Shown here: positions 58,755-64,000 of the stretch, piece by piece | Layout: every line of letters begins with the position of its first letter | Position numbering within the stretch: the first letter of the stretch is position 1 | Assembly (NCBI RefSeq): GCF_004001065.1 | Contig: NZ_BIML01000017.1 | Coordinates: 1 to 64,000 of the forward strand | Length of the DNA stretch: 64,000 bases | Direction: 5' to 3' | From: Paenibacillus xylaniclasticus | Lineage (GTDB): Bacteria; Bacillota; Bacilli; Paenibacillales; Paenibacillaceae | Position numbers and translations under genes: made by a program | The notes under the pieces: model-generated | The model's input: only the letters and a program-made list of their open reading frames with translations | What the model was told of the DNA's origin: nothing | The model's database searches: none

Positions 58755-59657
58755 CTACACCCTATCTATTTCAATACCATACGAGCGCAGCGTCCGAAGC
58801 CGGTCTACCGTAACCCATCCACGCCACTCTTGCAAGCCGGCCTCACTAATCGCATCGAAGTTAATCGGCCATCCCCCATCATCCTGCTGCTGCTCCATCA
58901 AGACCTGAAGATGCCGCTTCACCTCCTCATCCGTCATGAACCGGCCAACGTAATCTCCTACCAGCGGAGCCCAATCAAGCACCTTGTGAACATAGCCCGC
59001 CGCATAGGGATCCTTCTCGATTGCACCGGACTGACTCAGCCATTCATCGAGTGTAGGCCGAATACGCTCCGCTCGCTCCCGATCGGGTGTATGCTCGAGG
59101 AACGCGATCCACTGCACCGCATCGTGATACTGGATCGGCTTTGCAGTCTCCAAATATGTCCATACGTATGATAAGCATCGCTCAAACGGCTCGCTCTTCG
59201 TCAGCTCCGGAAGCGTCTGCTGCTTATATAGCAGGGCAATCAGCCGGCCAGTCGGGTTAATCCAGGGCTCGTCGTACTTGTCCGTCCTCCACCATGGCAT
59301 GTGCGGATAATCTCTCGAGCTGCGCGTCACAAATGGCAGTCCGCCCTCTGGAAGCACGGATGCTTGCAGATAGCGGCCGATCCCCTCTAGAACGACAGAA
59401 TCGAAGCACTCGATCTCATCCATAATCATAAGAGCCGTCTCCGTCGCCACCGGTTGGCTGTGCGGGCAGCGAAGGTCCGGCTCGAGGGCATTACCGAACC
59501 CGCCATCGGCATTCTGATAAGCACGCAGCGCCTCAATAACCGCCTCTTTCGATCCGCCTTCAAAGTGATACTCGAATCTTCTTCGGTCAAGCAGTCTCGC
59601 ATTGTTGTAAATGAACGATCTAGCTTTGTCCAATATGCTTCCTGTTGATTTACTCAA
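58755..59657 (-). CDS. helical-barrel protein resembling prenyltransferase/cyclase repeats
   Basis: A 300-residue protein with terpene-cyclase-like repeats: ALRAYQNADGGFGNALEPDL near the start and QQQDDGGWPINFDA near the end. The NADGGFG/DDGGWP blocks are QW-type repeats of alpha/alpha-toroid folds, but the catalytic acidic motifs of squalene-hopene cyclase are not evident. Function is unknown. The start is TTG 59657 with GAGAGG upstream. It overlaps the WYL regulator stop by 8 bp, so the two are coupled. Confidence 0.7.
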   Translation of the reverse strand: MSKSTGSILDKARSFIYNNARLLDRRRFEYHFEGGSKEAVIEALRAYQNADGGFGNALEPDLRCPHSQPVATETALMIMDEIECFDSVVLEGIGRYLQASVLPEGGLPFVTRSSRDYPHMPWWRTDKYDEPWINPTGRLIALLYKQQTLPELTKSEPFERCLSYVWTYLETAKPIQYHDAVQWIAFLEHTPDRERAERIRPTLDEWLSQSGAIEKDPYAAGYVHKVLDWAPLVGDYVGRFMTDEEVKRHLQVLMEQQQDDGGWPINFDAISEAGLQEWRGWVTVDRLRTLRSYGIEIDRV

Positions 59658-60621
59658 GACTATCCTCTCCCTCCGCGGCCTTATAACGGTCCGCCAATTG
59701 ATTGAACATCTGGTGCAGCTGGCGGCGAAGCTCCTGGGGCTCGATAACCTCCGCATCCATTCCCAGTGTAAAAAACAATCGGACCGCCCAGCCCCATTCC
59801 GATGCCGGACACTGGAAGTCAAGCTCCCACTCGTCACTTGTCAGCTGTTTGACCAGCTCACCGACATGCGGGTCCTGCTCAAGCAGCAGCGCTCCGCGGT
59901 AAGTCAACCGAGCCACAATACGCGTCGTGGCAGAAGCCCGATTATCTGTCTCCTTGTCCGCATCAGCAGCTGCCGTATCGAGCTTTGGCGCCGTCTCTGG
60001 CGCTTCGGTAACGATCACCGATTCGAAGCGGTCCACCCGAAATGTTCGTACCTCGTCATGCTCAGCGGAATACGCCTCGCAATACCAGAAGCCATGCGCG
60101 GTGTAGACCCGCTGCGGGCGCAGCAGCAGCTCGCTGCGCCGCCGCTCCGACCGGTACTGTGCGCTTATCCAAGCGCCAGATGCCGTATGCTCGATCAGCG
60201 CAGTCAGATAAGGTGCCGAAGCTTTACGCTCCGGCACCTCCAGCTCGACCTGCTGGAGCAATGGCTCGATCTCATTCAGCGTTCGCGGCGGCATGGCAGC
60301 GCGCAGCTTGTCAAGTGCCGTCCAACGTGCACGGTTAAACGGTGAGTCCGCCAGCTTAGTCGTCGCCCGAAGCGCGAATAGAACGGCCAGCGCTTCCTGC
60401 GCGTCTAGCTGCAGCGGTGGCAGCTTATAGCCTTCCACCAAACGGTAACCGCCTGTTGGACCCGATATCGCATAGATCGGAACGCCGATCTCCGATAGAG
60501 ACTGCATGTCCCGCAATACCGTCCTGCGCGACACTTCCAGCTTATCTGCTAGCGACTGCGCCGTCTCCTGCCGCTGCTGCAGTGCCATCAGGATTGCCAT
60601 TAACCGATCTGACCGCTTCAT
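59650..60621 (-). CDS. YafY-type HTH/WYL transcriptional regulator
   Basis: A 323-residue regulator. The N-terminal HTH_11 contains RSDRLMAILMALQQRQ and LADKLEVSRRTVLRDMQSLS. The WYL domain follows around residues 140-215 (VYTAHGFWYCEAYSAEHDEV; FRVDRFESV). WYL domains bind small ligands or nucleic acids. The start is ATG 60621 with AGGAGG upstream. It overlaps the helical-barrel gene, which it may regulate. I see no defence genes in the neighbourhood. Confidence 0.9.
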   Translation of the reverse strand: MKRSDRLMAILMALQQRQETAQSLADKLEVSRRTVLRDMQSLSEIGVPIYAISGPTGGYRLVEGYKLPPLQLDAQEALAVLFALRATTKLADSPFNRARWTALDKLRAAMPPRTLNEIEPLLQQVELEVPERKASAPYLTALIEHTASGAWISAQYRSERRRSELLLRPQRVYTAHGFWYCEAYSAEHDEVRTFRVDRFESVIVTEAPETAPKLDTAAADADKETDNRASATTRIVARLTYRGALLLEQDPHVGELVKQLTSDEWELDFQCPASEWGWAVRLFFTLGMDAEVIEPQELRRQLHQMFNQLADRYKAAEGEDSLE

Positions 60622-60905
60622 CGCTTACCTCCTGTCCACTCCTATTCTATCAGCCCTATGGTGACAACTCGTCTGTCACCAATTTGCAGATTCAATCGAA
60701 CGAATTACCCGCCTGTCATACAACTGGCTGCACGGTCCACAGCAGCGGATACAGCCGCCTCGAATCAGGCATAACCATGCTACCCCTGTTCTTTCCGCCA
60801 GTATACGGCGTCCAGCCGCTCAATACAAACGTCAATCTGTCCTTCCCGAAGCAATCCGTGCTAAACTAACGGTTATACAGCAAACGATGCAAGGAGAACG
60901 CCATA

Positions 60906-61664
60906 ATGAAACTAGTATCTTGGAATGTTAACGGCCTGCGCTCATGCGTGACCAAAGGCTTTCTCGATTACTTCCGGGAGATGGACGCTGATCTGTTCTG
61001 TCTGCAGGAGACGAAGCTTCAGGAAGGGCAGATTGAGCTGGAGCTTGGCGAAAGCTACTCGCAATATTGGAACTACGCCGTGAAGAAAGGCTATTCCGGA
61101 ACGGCTGTCTTCTCGAAGATTAAGCCACTGTCTGTACGATACGGAATCGAGGAGGACTTCGAAGAGGAAGGCCGAATATTGACGCTTGAATTCGAGTCCT
61201 TCTATCTCGTGAATGTCTATACGCCGAATGCAAAGCGCGACCTGTCTAGACTCGACTACCGGCTTGAATGGGAGGACCGATTCCGTCATTACCTACTGCA
61301 GCTGGATGCGCTGAAGCCTGTAGTCGTGTGCGGAGACCTGAATGTCGCTCATCGAGAGCTCGATATTAAGAATGCGAAGTCGAACATCGGCAGCTCCGGC
61401 TTTACCGATGAAGAGCGGGGGAAGTTCACGGAACTGCTCGCTGCCGGTTTTGTCGATACCTTCCGCTACTTATACCCGGACCGGGGCGATGTATACAGCT
61501 GGTGGTCGTTCATGCCGAAGGTGCGGGAACGAAATATCGGCTGGCGGATCGATTACTTTCTCGTCTCAGCCAGACTCGCCCCGGCGATTACAGAGGCGGA
61601 GGTTCATACTCAAGTGCTCGGCAGCGACCACTGTCCGGTGTCGGTGACGCTGGCGCTGGAATAA
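60906..61664 (+). CDS. exodeoxyribonuclease III
   Basis: A 252-residue AP endonuclease and 3' exonuclease acting in base-excision repair. Motifs are MKLVSWNVNGLRSC, FCLQETKLQEG, VNVYTPNAKRDLSRLDYRLE, VVCGDLNVAHRELDIKNAKS and LGSDHCPVSV, the complete ExoIII catalytic set. It resembles B. subtilis ExoA. The start is ATG 60906 with AAGGAG upstream. Standalone gene with a shared terminator downstream. Confidence 0.95.
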   Translation: MKLVSWNVNGLRSCVTKGFLDYFREMDADLFCLQETKLQEGQIELELGESYSQYWNYAVKKGYSGTAVFSKIKPLSVRYGIEEDFEEEGRILTLEFESFYLVNVYTPNAKRDLSRLDYRLEWEDRFRHYLLQLDALKPVVVCGDLNVAHRELDIKNAKSNIGSSGFTDEERGKFTELLAAGFVDTFRYLYPDRGDVYSWWSFMPKVRERNIGWRIDYFLVSARLAPAITEAEVHTQVLGSDHCPVSVTLALE

Positions 61665-61681
61665 ACGATTCTTGACGATGC

Positions 61682-61722
61682 AAAAGGCGGCAAGCCTCTC
61701 TTATACGAGACGCCTGCCGCCT
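61682..61722. terminator. terminator between exoIII and DUF4190 genes
   Basis: AAAAGGCGGCA pairs with TGCCGCC, with inner GCCTCTC/GAGACGC stem. The T-run is on the minus-strand side (TTTTGC). Confidence 0.72.
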
Positions 61723-61729
61723 ATTCCCG

Positions 61730-62077
61730 TTACTGGGCTTCTTTATTCTTTATCGAATCCAGATAATCCTGGAGTGAATCATAGTTGTTCAACACATAGA
61801 TAACTGTAATAATCATAATAATGTATAGAATCAGCATGATGATCCCGATGATCAGACCGGCAATCGCCATGCCGCGCCCTTGCATGCCATTACGCTTAAT
61901 ATCTTTGAACGAGAGAAAGCTAAAAATAATAGCCAATATAGAAGTTACAAAGCCAACATAAGGAACCAGCCCCGCGATGCCTAGAACAAGGGCCGCAATC
62001 GCTTTACCGCTTGTTTTCGTTCTGATCGGCGGCTCATTGTACGAAGAGAAACCAGAATTCAAAGGTTGATTATTCAA
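61730..62077 (-). CDS. DUF4190 domain membrane protein
   Basis: A 115-residue protein. A short polar N-terminus precedes two long hydrophobic segments: AALVLGIAGLVPYVGFVTSI and MAIAGLIIGIIMLILYIIMI, separated by KDIKRNGMQGRG. The layout matches DUF4190 proteins. Function is unknown. The start is TTG 62077 with AGGAGG seven bases upstream. Confidence 0.82.
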   Translation of the reverse strand: MNNQPLNSGFSSYNEPPIRTKTSGKAIAALVLGIAGLVPYVGFVTSILAIIFSFLSFKDIKRNGMQGRGMAIAGLIIGIIMLILYIIMIITVIYVLNNYDSLQDYLDSIKNKEAQ

Positions 62078-62413
62078 CGTTAAACCTCCTATGAACTTAT
62101 AAATTAGTATGGATAACTATATTATAACTAAAAGTTTCTATTTGTTACATAAGTTTTGATATCGTCTTTCACCCGAGTTCTCGTAGGGAGCCTAATCCTG
62201 ATCCACAACCTCATAGTTACCGAATTTTATGTCTGTTTTATTTTTATGATATAGAGCTCCAGATATGTACATCCCGACATTATTTGTAATTATCTTCTTA
62301 CCGCGAAAGCAGCCTCTAAATTAAAAAACCTCCTATTCCAACGATAATCGGAGCAGGAAGTTCATTGGGCATTACCTCTAAAGCTTATACCGCTGCCATG
62401 ACTCATAAATGAC
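62078..62413. other. AT-rich intergenic region, no gene supported
   Basis: This 336-bp gap has a TATAAT-like box (about 62120) before the DUF4190 gene and the permease terminator at 62322-62356. I see nothing else in it. Confidence 0.6.
62322..62356 (-). terminator. terminator of the sugar ABC permease operon
   Basis: On the minus strand an imperfect stem (CCTGCTCC / GGAATAGG) is followed by AGGTTTTTTAA. Confidence 0.6.
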
Positions 62414-63292
62414 TTAACCTTTAACCGAGCCAGCTGCGATACCTTCAACGATTCGATCACTTAAGAACAGGAACGTAATGAGAATCGGCAAGATACTGAT
62501 CATCAGCGTCGCACCAATCGCCCCCCAGTCCGTCGTGTACTGGCCGATGAAGTTCTGTACGCCAACGGTCAACGTCTTAAGCGTATCAGAGCTGATGAAC
62601 GTGTTGACGAATATAAATTCGTTCCAGTTGTATATCATGTTGATGATCGCCGTTGTCGCAAGCACGGAGCTCGTCATCGGAAATACAATGCGGAAAAACA
62701 TTCGGTTGACGGAGCAGCCGTCAATAACCGCGGCTTCTTCAACCTCTTTCGGCAGAGCATAATAGAAGCCCAGCAGAATCATAATCGTAATCGGCATGTT
62801 GAATGCTACGTACGTCAGTATAAGCGATACCGGTGAGTCGGTCAGATTCGCTCGATTAAACATGCTGAACAGAGGAATAAGCGTCGAGTGAACCGGAATC
62901 ATCATCGCCACCATGAACAGACCGAGAACGAGCGAGCTGCCTTTCCACCTCATACGGGTAATCGCGTAAGTAACCAAGCTTGCGAGTATAACCGTTAACG
63001 CTGTAGAAACGGCCGTCAGCCACACGCTGTTAATGAAATACTGATCAATATTTCCCGCTTCCCATACCTTCCGGTAGTTCTCCCAGCGAGGATGGGTAGG
63101 GATAGCGAACGGGGGAAGACTGAACACCTCCTGATTATTTTTGAGCGAGAACAACAGCAGCCATACGAGTGGAAATAGCTGCAGCACAGCGACAGCGATC
63201 AAGATAATGTATAGAACGACATAGCCGATTCTGCGTGCGGATGCTTCCTTCGGGCTCATCGCCCCCGCGTCCGCTTGTCCAACAGACATCAT
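62414..63292 (-). CDS. carbohydrate ABC transporter permease, MalG type
   Basis: A 292-residue inner-membrane permease with six helices. The EAA loop contacting the ATPase is EEAAVIDGCSVNRMFFRIVF. The C-terminus, FLFLSDRIVEGIAAGSVKG, is typical of the MalG-like subunit. The start is ATG 63292 with GGAGGG upstream. It follows the MalF-type subunit 13 bp upstream. The substrate cannot be inferred, and no solute-binding protein is in the window. Confidence 0.93.
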   Translation of the reverse strand: MMSVGQADAGAMSPKEASARRIGYVVLYIILIAVAVLQLFPLVWLLLFSLKNNQEVFSLPPFAIPTHPRWENYRKVWEAGNIDQYFINSVWLTAVSTALTVILASLVTYAITRMRWKGSSLVLGLFMVAMMIPVHSTLIPLFSMFNRANLTDSPVSLILTYVAFNMPITIMILLGFYYALPKEVEEAAVIDGCSVNRMFFRIVFPMTSSVLATTAIINMIYNWNEFIFVNTFISSDTLKTLTVGVQNFIGQYTTDWGAIGATLMISILPILITFLFLSDRIVEGIAAGSVKG

Positions 63293-63305
63293 GAAGCGTC
63301 CCTCC

Positions 63306-64000
63306 TTACGAATATTGAATCGTATCTTTCGTTACGGTCAGCTTGCGAATAATCCAAGTGGCAACGAGACAGATAATAAGCAGGGCGAAGCCAATTGCAC
63401 TGCCATAGCCGAAGTCATAGGCACGGAATGCCGTATGATACATATACGACGCCATTACCTCACTCGCACCGTTCGGACCACCGTCGGTCATAACGTAGAT
63501 CAAGTCGAAATATTTAAGCGAGCCGACAACCGCAAGAACGATCGTCACTTTAATCACTTCCAGCACGAGCGGAAGCTTAATCTTATATGCGATCTGGAGC
63601 GAGGTGGCGCCGTCGATCTTAGCTGCCTCTTCAAGCGATGTCGGGATATTCTTCAGTGCGGCGTAATAGATGAGAATGTAAAAGCCCGCATACTGCCACA
63701 ATATCGGGATAAATAGAGCTAGCAGCACCAGCGAAGGCTCTGCCAGCCATGCGGGAGGGTTATTAACGCCGAGCGATTCCAGAAAGGTATTCATAATACC
63801 GCTTGTCGGATGGTAAATTTTCAGCCATAGCTGCGCGATTGCAACTGACGATAGCAGCATCGGAATCAGATAAATTTTGCGGAACAGGTTGGCTCCTTTG
63901 AGCTTAGCGGCAAGCACCATTGCAATGGCGAGATACACAATAAGGCTAAGGGCTGAGAATACAGCAAGCAGAAGGGAGTGCTTCGCGCTGTCCCAGAACT
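63306..64000 (-). CDS. carbohydrate ABC transporter permease, MalF type (5' end cut)
   Basis: The open frame runs from the stop at 63306 through to the window edge without a start, so the N-terminus lies beyond 64000. About 231 residues are present. They include multiple helices, the EAA loop EEAAKIDGATSLQIAYKIKL, and YVMTDGGPNGASEVMASYMY, typical of MalF/UgpA-type subunits. It pairs with the MalG-type gene at 62414. Confidence 0.93.
   Translation of the reverse strand, partial: FWDSAKHSLLLAVFSALSLIVYLAIAMVLAAKLKGANLFRKIYLIPMLLSSVAIAQLWLKIYHPTSGIMNTFLESLGVNNPPAWLAEPSLVLLALFIPILWQYAGFYILIYYAALKNIPTSLEEAAKIDGATSLQIAYKIKLPLVLEVIKVTIVLAVVGSLKYFDLIYVMTDGGPNGASEVMASYMYHTAFRAYDFGYGSAIGFALLIICLVATWIIRKLTVTKDTIQYS

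Noticed and set aside
60417-60869. 150-codon plus-strand frame opposite the WYL regulator start
   Set aside because: Antisense over half its length and without SD or recognisable motif.

Overview
The window looks like chromosomal DNA of a spore-forming, Paenibacillus-like member of the Bacillales. The evidence is moderate GC with AGGAGG-type ribosome sites, sporulation genes (bofA, spo0F, YhcN/YlaJ-type lipoprotein, YwhD), the long Gram-positive SRP RNA with Alu domain, RNA polymerase delta, a T-box leader and two c-di-AMP riboswitches. No insertion sequence, prophage, CRISPR array, tRNA or rRNA gene is visible. An rRNA-type promoter at the left edge suggests an rRNA operon just outside.

Region 1 (about 1-22,350) is a conserved housekeeping block, almost all on the minus strand. 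It joins two neighbourhoods that are separate in Bacillus subtilis: dnaX-ybaB-recR-yaaL-bofA with the SRP RNA (1-4,280), and rpmE-rho-murA-spo0F-pyrG-rpoE-argS-ywiB-speB-speE-pbpG (4,350-22,300). The roles are DNA replication and repair, transcription termination, cell-wall precursor synthesis, the sporulation phosphorelay, CTP synthesis and polyamine synthesis. Insertions relative to that order are a radical SAM protein, an S8 protease and a uracil/deoxyinosine DNA glycosylase.

Region 2 (22,380-29,900) is accessory. It has a LysR regulator divergent from a branched-chain aminotransferase, a cupin gene broken by a 4-bp duplication, a decayed solute-binding-protein gene beside an intact relative, and a lone bioB under a BirA-type operator.

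Region 3 (30,000-46,900) has a chemotaxis receptor, a SWIM/SNF2 helicase pair, YwhD, an M1 metallopeptidase and membrane proteins. It also has two NlpC/P60 cell-wall hydrolases, each behind its own c-di-AMP riboswitch, with small secreted or hypothetical proteins between them.

Region 4 (46,980-54,960) is amino-acid and nitrogen metabolism: an aminotransferase with ARG boxes, diaminopimelate dehydrogenase, glutamate dehydrogenase, a MocR regulator with an EamA exporter, and glutamate racemase.

Region 5 (55,090-58,210) is the most interesting. A 32-residue peptide with six cysteines (58,110-58,208) is followed, after an intercistronic terminator, by a MauE-like membrane protein, a membrane-anchored thioredoxin-like protein of MauD layout, and an ABC exporter without a peptidase domain. 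I read this as a candidate cassette that makes, oxidises and exports a leaderless disulfide-rich peptide, possibly a bacteriocin. I cannot match it to a described system from the sequence alone.

Region 6 (58,750-64,000) holds a helical-barrel protein coupled to a WYL regulator, exodeoxyribonuclease III, a DUF4190 membrane protein and two sugar ABC permeases, the last cut by the window edge.
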